Positions 11,365 to 25,400 of a stretch of DNA of 64,000 bases are shown here, in pieces. The stretch's first letter is position 1. Each line of letters opens with the position of its first letter. The position numbers and the translations under genes were made by a program. The notes below the pieces were generated by a model. That model worked only from the letters and a program-made list of their open reading frames with translations, was not told the origin of the DNA and did no database searches. The DNA comes from Symsagittifera roscoffensis (Eukaryota; Xenacoelomorpha; Acoela; Convolutidae), in the NCBI RefSeq assembly GCF_963678635.1, contig NC_087064.1:24592189-24656188 (forward strand), read 5' to 3'.

Positions 11365-11730
11365 GATCTGAAAAATGAGAAAAAGGCTCTAAAACTTTAA
11401 ACCAATCAAATTTAAACAACTGTAAATACATAATAGAATTACGTAATCATGAATAACATTTTCCGGTAAACTTTTGAGATTATTCAGTTTTTTGTTCTTT
11501 CATGGTTATGAAATTACTATTTGGGAATATTTCTGATTCTGACATGTCAGTTTTTTAACTTTTAGCCATGTAATACATAGACTATAACTTTAGCGATACT
11601 AAAATTATAGTCTACGTATAACATCGCTAAAAAATAAAAAAACTGATTCAGAATCAGAACTATTCCCAAATCGAAATTTTATAACCAGGAAAGAATAAAA
11701 AACTAAAAAATCTCAGAAATTAAAACGACT
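11365..11730. repeat. Inverted repeat from PLE debris
   Basis: No gene. The arms of about 115 bp at roughly 11489-11603 and 11606-11727 are inverted copies centred on ctaaaattatagtctacg. The same outer sequence forms the arms of the longer hairpin at 28316-29498, so this locus looks like a deletion derivative of that hairpin with the coding part removed. Confidence 0.55.
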
Positions 11731-12238
11731 TTTGATCAGTTTTCATTTTTATGCAAAAATAACCACATATCTGTGTCTCTGACCTTCAGACTGCTTGATT
11801 ACTATTAAAACATGGCTAGAAAACCTTAATTTGCTAGACAAAAATATATAATCAGTCTCTCAAAGTCTCTGGGCACCTCGCCTCTAATTCCGTGTTCTCC
11901 CGGAGATAACGTCGTTATCTGTCCGATTTTGTGGCACGGGGGGTTTGGTTGAGTTCCGAATGTCCCAATGAACCTTCCTTCCGTTCATTCTTCTTCCATT
12001 AATCGCCTTATCGTGTCTTGCTACCTATGATGCTTCCTTGCTCTCTTGTTTTCTTCCGTCTGATTTTTGTCTCTTTATCCGGCTGTGTGTTTTTTTTTTC
12101 TATTTTTTGGTCAAAGTGGAAGTTTTTGGAATTTCTCAGAAACGTTTTAGCTCAAATCGAAAACTTGAAAATTTTGGAATTTTCTAGCATTCTGAGCCTC
12201 CTTTTCATTAGAATTCCGGTGCTGACGCCTTTGCCATT
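11725..12238 (-). repeat. Type-alpha LTR fragment, minus strand
   Basis: The sequence from gacttttgatcag onward follows the plus-strand order of the 36149-37032 LTR (aaccacat.., tgattactattaaaacatgg, tctctgggc.., gagataacg.., ttatcgtg) and is therefore a minus-oriented LTR of the same family, diverged. Its 3' third is missing, replaced by the inverted PLE debris. It meets the plus-oriented LTR head to head near 12238. Confidence 0.6.
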
Positions 12239-13112
12239 CCCCCGGATTGGGACTGCGGAACCTTACGTCGCAGCACTAAAAAGACATTAGAGGCATTAGT
12301 GATCGTGTATGGTTGAAAAGGAGGCTAGAATATTCCGAATTTTTTAATTATCGAAAATTCGATTGCAGACAGTCTATTTCTGAGAAATGCGGGAAATGGT
12401 TATTTTGACTGAAAAGTGACAAAAAACACAACAACAACCGTATTAGTGAGAGACAGTCGGACGAGAACGATATAAAAAACGGAGCCTCTTATCGTGACGA
12501 TCGCGCACGGTAAGACAACTAATTGGAGACAAAACATTGAAACGAAGCTTCAGTGGGGAAGAAGGAGTGAGCAGTACCCTCCCGTGCCACGAATTGGGAG
12601 TAATAACGACGTCATTACAGAAAAAGCACGGAATCGGAGGCTCGGCCCCCCAGAGACATCATATGGTGAAGGACTGTGATAAACTGACTTTTCAGCTTCT
12701 TTGATGTCATAAGCCATTGAATTGACGCCGGTATTATTTGTTATTTTAGAATATGAGTAGCTAGGAAGAGGAAAGGGTCAATCCATCTCCAATGGATTTA
12801 ATATAGAACTGTCACAAAAAAACATTGTAAAATAGGATATTCGAGCCGTGTTTTTAATAGCAATCATGTAGTCTGGGGATCCGAGACCCAGCTATGTGGT
12901 TGTCTTCGCATGTAAACGGAAGCTGATATAAAAGTCGTTTGACTGATGGCCTGAAAATAGCAACTTTTTACTTAGCACCTAAACAACCAGAAAACCAACT
13001 GGCTAGGTCGAGACGGAGAAAAACGATTTGAATTAAGGTGACTGATGCCGGCCAGTTGTTTGTAAGTACTTTTTACGCTCCGTCACTGTGTAGTATTTGG
13101 GCGAATGTTACA
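12239..13112 (+). repeat. Type-alpha 5' LTR of element A
   Basis: This plus-oriented relative of the 884-bp LTRs shares ggagg.tagaatattc, the gcctcttatcgtg block, gaccctttcc-type sequence around the duplicated triplets, ctggggatccgagacccagc and the terminal gcgaatgttaca at 13112. The element A leader follows directly with taggcgtttttatggcgctgctggg. The exact start is blurred by the head-to-head junction. Short open frames in it (for example 12494-12679) recur only with the LTR and are not genes. Confidence 0.7.
12471..12477 (+). promoter_or_regulatory. TATA box candidate in the alpha LTR
   Basis: TATAAAA lies 24 bp upstream of the gcctcttatcgtgac block, in a position suited to an LTR promoter. 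It is kept in the copy at 29671-29677. In the young LTRs the same place reads differently and lacks TATA, which weakens the call. Confidence 0.35.
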
Positions 13113-13495
13113 TAGGCGTTTTTATGGCGCTGCTGGGTGGGCCTGTCAAAAGCATAAGACCATCCTGATCAGCAAACGTTTAAGCGACGAACCCTCCGCT
13201 CCAGGCGTATGCCCAAATTAGAGAACTAAATGACCTCTGTTGTACTAGGGGGAAGGTGCCGACCCTCCGCCTAGTACTGTTTAGCTTTTTAACTTAGTTA
13301 ACACCAAAAATTCCGGGGCCGGAGTGTTAGGTGGGAAGTCTAGAGCCCGCTTATCCCTAGGTTTCGGGCCAAAAAACAATTAAAGACGAAGCGTAAAACC
13401 GAACAAAAATAGTGTATAACCAAGAAAAAGCTAAAAAACAATTTTATCTGAAACAAAAAAGTGAAAAAAAAACAGTAAGAAATCCAAAAAAGACC

Positions 13496-16400
13496 AAAAA
13501 CAATGAAAAACCTAAAGTGACAGTTTATATGTTATTTCCGGACGAGATGCGATCCGACCTTCCTATTTGTTGTTGTTTCAGATTGATTTATATCATTTCT
13601 GATCGAAAGATTGAGTGTTTTGATGGCGGGTTAGGTACGCTCTCTTGAGTGTTATTTGAGTATTTAAGCACGTTAATGGTGATTTTGCCGGTGACCGGAG
13701 GGTAGAGTGGCAAGCTGACCGACGTGTTCCAGACTCAACAGGGGCATCAGGGACTACATCTACAACATTTGTAGGGTATAGTTGACACATTTAGTATCGT
13801 TCGGGTACTATTTCATTAAAATTTAAATGGTGGGGGCACAATTGGCGCGGTCCGATTGCACCCTCCATCGATTGCAATTTTCCGAGTTAAGGGTCTTATT
13901 TCGGGTATTTTGGTGCAAAAGAGGTTATAGTAATATTTGTTAACGACTACTAATAAGTTAGTATCCTAACTATATATTACTTATCTCCAATTTAGACCCG
14001 AGAAACACCCAATTTTGTCGAAAATTACTGATTTTCGACCAAACTGTCAAACCCCAAAATTTCAGATACCCAAAGACTAGCCAACCGATCGGAATAAAAT
14101 TAGTACCATAAACGACTTTTTTGATCATTTTCCGAGAATGCGACCGTTTTTGGGTCGATCACTTTAGGGAAGAAAATTTTTTTAGAACTTGTTGTTTCGG
14201 AGGGTCAAACTTTTCGGGAACCCTCCGAGCGGCAGAAAAAGATCACCTTTTTATCCTACTGGGAAGTTTGACCGAGTAAGCCAACCTGATTTTAAGTCAT
14301 TTAGAGTGCAATTGGAAGCTTTACAGCTGTAAAATCATCCGTTTTCTCGCTTTTTGGGGAATCCTCCGAAGCAACCGTCCGGAGTCAGCTAAGCCCCTCA
14401 ATAAAAATTTTCCACGCAGCCCTCCGAAGAAGTAAAAATGATCATCCCGAGTGAATTTAGCTTGTTTTGACACTTTTTTAGGCTATTTCGAGACCCTTCT
14501 AAGTGAGACTTGAAAAGTTTAGAATTTTGAAGGAACCCTCCGAAGCAACCATCCGGAGTGTATTAAGCCTCTTATTGACCCTTCTTAGTGAACTTAAGGG
14601 AACCCTCCGAAGTTACTTGGTTGACTAAGGTACCCTCCAACGTGACCCTCCGGATTAAGCTAAGTGTCTAATCAACCATCCGAAGTAACCCTCCGGAGTT
14701 ACTTAAGCCCCTTAACAACCCTCTTTAGTGAAGAATTAGAGGTACCCTCCGGGGCAGTTCGAACATCTTAAAAATCCCTTTAGGGTCGGAATAGAAAATC
14801 AAAAACTAACGGGTGTAAATTTTTGGAACTTAAGAGCCCAGTTGACTCGGAAAATTGCGATCAACTTTGGATTCTAGATCGGGTTTATCAGAAGTACCCG
14901 ATCCAATTTTTTTTTTTTGGTTGTGTGGTTGCCTTGAGCTACTTAATAGCAAAGCTCGGGCAATCCGGGAACATATAAAAGAAGACCTCGGTGAGTTTAT
15001 TAGGCAATTTACGCTCACTTGAGAAGAAAAGTTGTTCCCTGCTCTCGTGCACATGGAGCGGTCCGGGTGTGGGAGAGCTTTTTCATAAACTTTAGAAATT
15101 TTCGATCAGAGGTTGCCTAAAGCTACTTAGTAGGAGAGCTCGGGCAATCGCAGGACCCCTAAAAAAAGACCTCGGCCAGTGTCTTAAACAAGACAATCTC
15201 ACTTGAGAAGACAGTTTCCTGGGCTTCGTTCTTTTGGAGTGTTCCAATAGAGGGAAGTTTTTTCCTTAAAACTAAGTTTTAATTATCTGTTACTGAAACC
15301 ATCACTGCTCTTTTATAAAATATTGTTTGATCTTAAGCGAGGCAGTGATTTGATACGTCTCTAGCGGTAAAGTGATACTGAACAAAAAGATCGCTGTCAC
15401 CTATAGGGTGTTCTTATCTAGTTATCGATTGTGTTTCGTGTGTTATTAAATTATCCTGGAAAGATTTGTGATATTGTTATACCAGGTAGCTTAGTTGACT
15501 AAGGTACCCTCCAACGTGACCCTCCGGACTAAGCTAAGTGTCTTATCAGCCCTCCGAAGTAACCCTCCGGAGTAACTTAAGCCCCTTAACAAACCTCCTT
15601 AGTGAAGTATTAGAGGTACCCTCCGGGGCAGTTCGAACATCTTAAAAATCCCTTTAGGGTCGGAATAGAAGCTCAACTACTAACGGGTGTAAATCTTTGC
15701 AACTTAAGAGCCCAGTTGACTCGGAAAATTGCGATCAACTTTGGATTCTAGATCGGGTTTATCAGAAGTACCCGATCCATTTTTTTTTTTTTTTTATTTT
15801 GGTTGTGTGGTTGCCTTGAGCTACTTAATAGCAAAGCTCGGGCAATCCGGGAACATATAAAAGAAGACCTCGGTGAGTGTATTAGGCAATTTACGCTTAC
15901 TTGAGAAGAAAAGTTGTTCCCTGCTCTCGTGCACATGGAGCGGCCCGGGTGTGGGAGAGCTTTTTCTTAGAATTTAGAAACTTTTGATCAGAGGTTGCCT
16001 TAAGCTACTTAGTAGGACAGCTCGGGCAATTGCAGGACCCCTAATAGAAGACATCGGCGAACAATAAAAAACCTAAAAGGACAGTTTATATGTTATTTCC
16101 GGACGAGATGCGATCTGACCTTCCTATTTGTTGTTGTTTCAGATTGATTTATATCATTTCTGATCGAAAGATTGAGTGTTTTGATGGCGGGTTAGGTACG
16201 CTCTCTTGAGTGTTATTTGAGTATTTAAGCACGTTAATGGTGATTTTGCCAGTGACCGGAGGGTAGAGTGGCAAGCTGACCGACGTGTTCCAGACTCAAC
16301 AGGGGCATCAGGGACAACATCCACAACATTTTTTGGATATAGTTGACACATTTAGTATCGTTCGGGTACTATTTCATTAAAACTTAAATGGTGGGGGCAC

Positions 16401-19400
16401 AATTGGCGCGGTCCGATTCCACCCTCCATCGATTGCAAATTTCCGAGTTAAGGGTCTTATTTCGGGTATTTTGGTGCAAAAGAGGTTATAGTAATATTTG
16501 TTAACGACTACTAATAAGTTAGTATCCTAACTATATATTACTTATCTCCAATTTAGACCCGAGAAACACCCAATTTTGTCGAAAATTACTGATTTTCGAC
16601 CAAACTGTCAAACCCCAAAATTTCAGATACCCGAGATTTTCCAAACAGCAAAAAGCTCCTGTACAGTGAGCTACTACGTAGTTCGATCCCCCTAACTAAA
16701 GAAACCGCGCGAAAAAAGATTTTGTAGAAGTTGGCGAAAACGAAAATTTTTCGATCAAAATTTTTGTAATTTTCCAATTTTCGTCAATATGTTTTGAGGA
16801 TCAAATTTTTGAGTTTTTAGAGTTAGAGCGGTAAAAGATTTTGTGTTAGAAGCGCGCTAGCATAACGTGCTCAGTTGCCAGAAAGATTTTTGAGTAACCC
16901 TCCGAATAGCTCCGTGGATAGAGCTAGAGACTTAAAGATTGGAAAAGGAAGGAATCGGAGGGTCGAAATTGGATAGTTTTTGGCCACATTTTTGGTTTCC
17001 AAACCAAATTTGATCCATTTTTTGCATGATTCCAGTGCCGTACAGGGCTACTACGCTTGTTTCAGTTATTTTTAGGCCTTTTCAGTAAGAATTGCGGAAA
17101 AATATTTCAGAACCTGTATAGGTGTTAAAAAAAAGGCCAATTTGACGAACGCGTTTTTGGCACTTTCTCAAAGACTAGCCAACCGATCGGAATAAAATTG
17201 GTACCATAAACGACTTTTTTGATCATTTTCCGAGAATGCGACCGTTTTTGGGTCGATCACTTTAGGGAAGAAAATTTTTTTAGAACTTGTTGTTTCGGAG
17301 GGTCAAACTTTTCGGGAACCCTCCGAGCGGCAGAAAAAGATCACCTTTTTATCCTACTGGGAAGTTTGACCGAGTAAGCCAACCTGATTTTAAGTCATTT
17401 AGAGTGCAATTGGAAGCTTTACAGCTGTAAAATCATCCGTTTTCTCGCTTTTTGGGGAATCCTCCGAAGCAACCCTCCGGAGTCAGCTAAGCCCCTCAAT
17501 AAAAAGTTTCCACGCAGCCCTCCGAAGAAGTAAAAATGATCCTCCCGAGTGAATTTAGCTTGTTTTGACACTTTTTGAGGCTATTTCGAGACCCTTCTAA
17601 GTGAGACTTGAAAAGTTTAGAATTTTGAAGGAACCCTCCGAAGCAACCATCCGGAGTGTATTAAGCCTCTTATTGACCCTTCTTAGTGAACTTAAGGGAA
17701 CCCTCCGAAGTTACTTGGTTGACTAAGGTACCCTCCAACGTGACCCTCCGGATTAAGCTAAGTGTCTAATCAACCCTCCGAAGTAACCCTCCGGAGTTAC
17801 TTAAGCCCCTTAACAACCATCTTTAGTGAAGAATTAGAGGTACCCTCCGGGGCAGTTCGAACATCTTAAAAATCCCTTTAGGGTCGGAATAGAAGCTCAA
17901 CTAATAACGGGTGTAAATTTTTGGAACTTAAGAGCCCAGTTGACTCGGAAAATTGCGATCAATTTTTGATTCTAGATCGGGTTTATCAGAAGTACCCGAT
18001 CCAATTTATTTTTTTTTTATTTTGGTTGTGTGGTTGCCTTGAGCTACTTAATAGCAAAGCTCGGGCAATCCGCGAACATATAAAAGAAGACCTCGGTGAG
18101 TTTATTAGGCAATTTACGCTCACTTGAGAAGAAAAGTTGCTCCCTGCTCTCATGCACATGGAGCGGCCCGGGTGTGGGAGAGCTTTTTCATAAACTTTAG
18201 AAAATTTTGATCAGAGGTTGCCTTAAGCTACTTAGTAGGACAGCTCGGGCAATCGCAGGACCCCTAATAAAAGACCTCGGCGAGTGTCTTAAACAAGACA
18301 CACTCACTTGAGAAGACAGTTTCCTGGGCTTCGTTCTTTTGGAGTGTTCCAATAGAGGGAAGTCTTTTTCCTTAAAACTAAGTTTTAATTATCTGTTACA
18401 GAAAGCATCACTGCTCTTTTATAAAATATTGTTTGATCTTAAACGAGGCAGTGATTTGATACGTCTGTAGCGGTAAAGTGAAACTGAACAAAAAAATCGC
18501 TGTCACATAAAGGGGGGTTCTTATCTAGTTATCGATTGTGTTTCGTGTGTTATTAAAATATCCTGGAAAGATTTGTGATATTGTTATACCAGGAAACTTA
18601 GTTGACTAAGGTACCCTCCATCGTGACCCTTCGGGTTAAGCTAAGTGTCTTATCAACCCTCCGAAGTAACCCTCCGGAGTAACTTAAGCCCCTTAACAAC
18701 CCTCCTTAGTGAAGAATTAGAGGTACCCTCCGGGGCAGTTCGAACATCCTAAAAATCCCTTTACGGTCGGAATAGAAAATCAAAAACTAACGGGTGTAAA
18801 TTTTTGGAACTTAAGAGCCCAGTTGACTCGGAAAATTGCGATCAACTTTGGATTCCAGATCGGGTTTATCAGAAGTGCCCGAACCAATTTTTTTTTTAAA
18901 TTTTATTTTGGTTGTGGTTGCCTTGAGCTTCTTAATAGCACAACTCGGGCAATCCGGGAATATATAAAAGAAGACCTCGGTGAGTGTATTAGGCAATTTA
19001 CGCTCACTTGAGAAGAAAAGTTGTTCCCTGCTCTCGTGCACATGGAGCGGCCCTGGTGTGGGAGAGCTTTTTCATAAACTTTAGAAATTTTCGATCAGAG
19101 GTTGCCTAAAGCTACTTAGTAGGACAGCTCGGGCAATCGCAGGACCTCTAATAAGAGACCTCGGCGAGTGTCTTAAACAAGACACACTCACTTGAGAAGA
19201 CAGTTTCCTGGGCTTCGTTCTTTTGGAGTGTTCCAATAGAGGGAAGTCTTTTTCCTTAAAACTAAGTTTTAATTATCTGTTACTGAAACCATCACTGCTC
19301 TTTTATAAAATATTGTTTGATTTTAAACGAGGCAGTGATTTGATACGTCTCTAGCGGTAAAGTGATATTGAACAAAAAGATCGCTGTCACCTATAGGGTG

Positions 19401-22400
19401 TTCTTATCTAGTTATCGACTGTGTTTCGTGTGTCATTAAAATATCCTGGAAAGATTTGTGATATTGTTATACCAGGTAACTTAGTAGACTAAGATACCCT
19501 CCAACGTGACCCTCCGGATTAAGCTTAGTGTCTTACCAACCCTCCGAAGTAACCCTCCGGATTAACTTAAGCCCCTTAACAACCCTCCTTAGTGAAGTAT
19601 TAGAGGTACCCTCCGGGGCAGTTCGAACATCTTAAAAATCCCTTTAGGGTCGGAATAGAAGCTCAACTACTAACGGGTGTAAATCTTTGCAACTTAAGAG
19701 CACAGTTGACTCGGAAAATTGCGATCAACTTTGGATTCTAGATCGGGTTTATCAGAAGTACCCGATCCATTTTTTTTTATTTTGGTTGTGTGGTTGCCTT
19801 GAGCTACTTAATAGCAAAGCTCGGGCAATCCGGGAACATATAAAAGAAGACCTCGGTGAGTGTATTAGGCAATTTACGCTTACTTGAGAATAAAAGTTGT
19901 TCCCTGCTCTCGTGCACATGGAGCGGCCCGGGTGTGGGAGAGCTTTTTCTTAGAATTTAGAAATTTTTGATCAGAGGTTGCCTTAAGCTACTTAGTAGGA
20001 CAGCTCGGGCAATTGCAGGACCCCTAATAGAAGACATCGGCGAACAATAAAAAACCTAAAAGGACAGTTTATATGTTATTTCCGGGCGAGATGCGATCTG
20101 ACCTTCCTATTTGTTGTTGTTTCAGATTGATTTTTATCATTTCTGATCGAAAGATTGAGTGTTTTGATGGCGGGTTAGGTACGCTCTCTTGAGTGTTATT
20201 TGAGTATTTAAGCACGTTAATGGTGATTTTGCCAGTGACCGGAGGGTAGAGTGGCAAGCTGACCGACGTGTTCCAGACTCAACAGGGGCATCAGGGACAA
20301 CATCCACAACATTTTTTGGATATAGTTGACACATTTAGTATCGTTCGGGTACTATTTCATTAAAACTTAAATGGTGGGGGCACAATTGGCGCGGTCCGAT
20401 TGCACCCTCCATCGATTGCAAATTTCCGAGTTAAGGGTCTTATTTCAGGTATTTTGGTGCAAAAGAGGTTATAGTAATATTTGTTAACGACTACTAATAA
20501 GTTAGTATCCTAACTATATATTACTTATCTCCAATTTAGACCCGAGAAACACCCAATTTTGTCGAAAATTACTGATTTTCGACCAAACTGTCAAACCCCA
20601 AAATTTCAGATACCCGAGATTTTCCAAACAGCAAAAAGCTCCTGTACAGTGAGCTACTACGTAGTTCGATCCCCCTAACTAAAGAAACCGCGCGAAAAAA
20701 TTTTTTTTTTGTCGAAGTTGGCGAAAACGAAAATTTTTCGATCAAAATTTTTGTAATTTTCCAATTTTCGTCAATATGTTTTGAGGATCAAATTTTTGAG
20801 TTTTTAGAGTTAGAGCGGTAAAAGATTTTGTGTTAGAAGCGCGCTAGCATAACGTGCTCAGTTGCCAGAAAGATTTTTGAGTAACCCTCCGAATAGCTCC
20901 GTGGATAGAGCTAGAGACTTAAAGATTGGAAAAGGAAGGAATCGGAGGGTCGAAATTGGATAGTTTTTGGCCACATTTTTGGTTTCCAAACCAAATTTGA
21001 TCCATTTTTTGCATGATTCCAGTGCCGTACAGGGCTACTACGCTTGTTTCAGTTATTTTTAGGCCTTTTCAGTAAGAATTGCGGAAAAATATTTCAGAAC
21101 CTGTATAGGTGTTAAAAAAAAGGCCAATTTGACGAACGCGTTTTTGGCACTTTCTCAAAGACTAGCCAACCGATCGGAATAAAATTGGTACCATAAACGA
21201 CTTTTTTGATCATTTTCCGAGAATGCGACCGTTTTTGGGTCGATCACTTTAGGGAAGAAAATTTTTTTAGAACTTGTTGTTTCGGAGGGTCAAACTTTTC
21301 GGGAACCCTCCGAGCGGCAGAAAAAGATCACCTTTTTATCCTACTGGGAAGTTTGACCGAGTAAGCCAACCTGATTTTAAGTCATTTAGAGTGCAATTGG
21401 AAGCTTTACAGCTGTAAAATCATCTGTTTTCTCGCTTTTTGGGGAATCCTCCGAAGCAACCCTCCGGAGTCAGCTAAGCCCCTCAATAAAAAGTTTCCAC
21501 GCAGCCCTCCGAAGAAGTAAAAATGATCCTCCCGAGTGAATTTAGCTTGTTTTGACACTTTTTGAGGCTATTTCGAGACCCTTCTAAGTGAGACTTGAAA
21601 AGTTTAGAATTTTGAAGGAACCCTCCGAAGCAACCATCCGGAGTGTATTAAGCCTCTTATTGACCCTTCTTAGTGAACTTAAGGGAACCCTCCGAAGTTA
21701 CTTGGTTGACTAAGGTACCCTCCAACGTGACCCTCCGGATTAAGCTAAGTGTCTAATCAACCCTCCGAAGTAACCCTCTGGAGTTACTTAAGCCCCTTAA
21801 CAACCATCTTTAGTGAAGAATTAGAGGTACCCTCCGGGGCAGTTCGAACATCTTAAAAATCCCTTTAGGGTCGGAATAGAAGCTCAACTAATAACGGGTG
21901 TAAATTTTTGGAACTTAAGAGCCCAGTTGACTCGGAAAATTGCGATCAATTTTTGATTCTAGATCGGGTTTATCAGAAGTACCCGATCCAATTTATTTTT
22001 TTTTTATTTTGGTTGTGTGGTTGCCTTGAGCTACTTAATAGCAAAGCTCGGGCAATCCGCGAACATATAAAAGAAGACCTCGGTGAGTTTATTAGGCAAT
22101 TTACGCTCACTTGAGAAGAAAAGTTGCTCCCTGCTCTCATGCACATGGAGCGGCCCGGGTGTGGGAGAGCTTTTTCATAAACTTTAGAAAATTTTGATCA
22201 GAGGTTGCCTTAAGCTACTTAGTAGGACAGCTCGGGCAATCGCAGGACCCCTAATAAAAGACCTCGGCGAGTGTCTTAAACAAGACACACTCACTTGAGA
22301 AGACAGTTTCCTGGGCTTCGTTCTTTTGGAGTGTTCCAATAGAGGGAAGTCTTTTTCCTTAAAACTAAGTTTTAATTATCTGTTACAGAAAGCATCACTG

Positions 22401-25400
22401 CTCTTTTATAAAATATTGTTTGATCTTAAACGAGGCAGTGATTTGATACGTCCACACGTCTGTAGCGGTAAAGTGAAACTGAACAAAAAAATCGCTGTCA
22501 CATAAAGGGGGGTTCTTATCTAGTTATCGATTGTGTTTCGTGTGTTATTAAAATATCCTGGAAAGATTTGTGATATTGTTATACCAGGAAACTTAGTTGA
22601 CTAAGGTACCCTCCATCGTGACCCTTCGGGTTAAGCTAAGTGTCTTATCAACCCTCCGAAGTAACCCTCCGGAGTAACTTAAGCCCTTTAACAACCCTCC
22701 TTAGTGAAGAATTAGAGGTACCCTCCGGGGCAGTTCGAACATCCTAAAAATCCCTTTACGGTCGGAATAGAAAATCAAAAACTAACGGGTGTAAATTTTT
22801 GGAACTTAAGAGCCCAGTTGACTCGGAAAATTGCGATCAACTTTGGATTCCAGATCGGGTTTATCAGAAGTGCCCGAACCAATTTTTTTTTAAATTTTAT
22901 TTTGGTTGTGGTTGCCTTGAGCTTCTTAATAGCACAACTCGGGCAATCCGGGAACATATAAAAGAAGACCTCGGTGAGTGTATTAGGCAATTTACGCTCA
23001 CTTGAGAAGAAAAGTTGTTCCCTGCTCTCGTGCACATGGAGCGGCCCTGGTGTGGGAGAGCTTTTTCATAAACTTTAGAAATTTTCGATCAGAGGTTGCC
23101 TAAAGCTACTTATTAGGACAGCTCGGGCAATCGCAGGACCTCTAATAAGAGACCTCGGCGAGTGTCTTAAACAAGACACACTCACTTGAGAAGACAGTTT
23201 CCTGGGCTTCGTTCTTTTGGAGTGTTCCAATAGAGGGAAGTCTTTTTCCTTAAAACTAAGTTTTAATTATCTGTTACTGAAACCATCACTGCTCTTTTAT
23301 AAAATATTGTTTGATTTTAAACGAGGCAGTGATTTGATACGTCTCTAGCGGTAAAGTGATATTGAACAAAAAGATCGCTGTCACCTATAGGGTGTTCTTA
23401 TCTAGTTATCGACTGTGTTTCGTGTGTCATTAAAATATCCTGGAAAGATTTGTGATATTGTTATACCAGGTAACTTAGTAGACTAAGATACCCTCCAACG
23501 TGACCCTCCGGATTAAGCTTAGTGTCTTACCAACCCTCCGAAGTAACCCTCCGGATTAACTTAAGCCCCTAACAACCCTCCTTAGTGAAGTATTAGAGGT
23601 ACCCTCCGGGGCAGTTCGAACATCTTAAAAATCCCTTTAGGGTCGGAATAGAAGCTCAACTACTAACGGGTGTAAATCTTTGCAACTTAAGAGCACAGTT
23701 GACTCGGAAAATTGCGATCAACTTTGGATTCTAGATCGGGTTTATCAGAAGTACCCGATTCAATTTTTGTTTTTTATTTTGGTTGTGTGGTTGCCTTGAG
23801 CTACTTAATAGCAAAGCTCGGGCAATCCGGGAACATATAAAAGAAGACCTCGGTGAGTGTATTAGGCAATTTACGCTCACTTGAGAAGAAAAGTTGTTCC
23901 CCGCTCTCGTGCACATGGAGCGGCCCGGGTGTGGGAGAGCTTTTTCTTAGACTTTAGAAATTTTCGATCAGAGGTTGCCTTAAGCTACTTAGTAGGACAG
24001 CTCGGGCAATCGCAAGACCCTAATAGAAGACCTCGGCGAGTGTCTTAAACAAGACACACTCACTTGAGAAGACAGTTTCCTGGGCATCGTTCTTTTGGAG
24101 TGTTCCAATCGAGGAAAGTCTTTTTCCTTAAAACTAAGTTTTAATTATCTGTTAATGAAACCATCACTGCTCTTTTATTAAATATTGTTTGATCTTAAAC
24201 GAGGCAGTGATTTGATACGTCTCTAGCGGTAAAGTGATACTGAACAAAAAGTTTGCTGTCACCTATAGGGTGTTCTTATCCAGTTATCGATTGTGTTTCG
24301 TGTGTTATTAAAATATCCTGGAAAGATTTGTGAAATTGTTATACCAGGTAACTTAGTTGACTAAGGTACCCTCCAATGTGACCCTCCGGATTAAGCCAAG
24401 TGTCTTATCAACCCTCCGAAGTAACCCTCCGGAGTAACTTAAGCCCCTTAACAACCCTCCTTAGTGAAGAATTAGAGGACCCTCCGGGGCAGTTCGAACA
24501 TCTTAAAAATCCCTTTAGGGTCGGAATAGAAGCTCAACTACTAACGGGTGTAATTTTTTGGATTTTAAGAGCCCAGTTGATTCGGAAGATCCTGATTTAA
24601 CTTTGGATTCTAGATCGCGTTTATCAGAATTACCCGATCCAATTTTTTCTTATTTTTATTTTGGTTGTGTGGTTGCCTTGAGCTACTTAATAGCAAAGCT
24701 CGGGCAATCCGGGAACATACAAAAGAAGACATCGGTGAGTGTATTAGGCAATTTACGCTCACTTGAGAAGAAAAGTTGTTCCCTGCTCTCATGCACATGG
24801 AGCGGCCCGGGTGTGGGAGAGCTTTTTCATAGGCTTTAGAAATTTTCGATCAGAGGTTGCCTTAAGCTACTTAGTAGGACAGCTCGGGCAATCGCAAGAC
24901 CCTAATAGAAGACCTCGGCGAGTGTCTTAAACAAGACACACTCACTTGAGAAGACAGTTTCCTGGGCTTCGTTCTTTTGGAGTGTTCCAATCGAGGAGAG
25001 TCTTTTTCCTTAAAACTAAGTTTTAATTATCTGTTAATGAAACCATCACTGCTCTTTTATAAAATATTGTTTGATCCTAAACGAGGCATTGATTTGATAC
25101 GTCTGTAGCGGTAAAGTGAAACCGAACAAAAATATTGCTGTCACCTATAGGGTGTTCTTATCCAGTTATCGATTGTGTTTCGTGTATTATTAAAATATCC
25201 TGGAAACATTTGTGATATTGTTATACCAGGTAACTTAGTTGACTAAGGTACCCTCCAACGTGACCCTCCGGATTAAGCCCAGTGTCTTATCAACCCTCCG
25301 AAGTAACCCTCTGGAGTAACTTAAGCCCCTTAACAACCCTCCTTAGTGAAGAATTAGAGGTAACCTCCGGGGCAGTTCGAACATCTTTAAAATCCCTTTA

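Noticed and set aside
13593-13790. 65-codon minus-strand frames repeated at 16154 and 20137
   Set aside because: They belong to the leader repeats and are kept by recent duplication. The young element's leader does not keep the frame.
14965-14980. TATAAAAG in each small unit as a repeated promoter
   Set aside because: The counterpart in the young element reads caaataaaggaag and lacks the box, so it is not conserved where it would matter.
17921-18127. Family of 60-76 codon frames in each unit of about 880 bp
   Set aside because: Frames change length and phase between units because of the poly-T run, and both strands are open equally. This is chance within a repeat.
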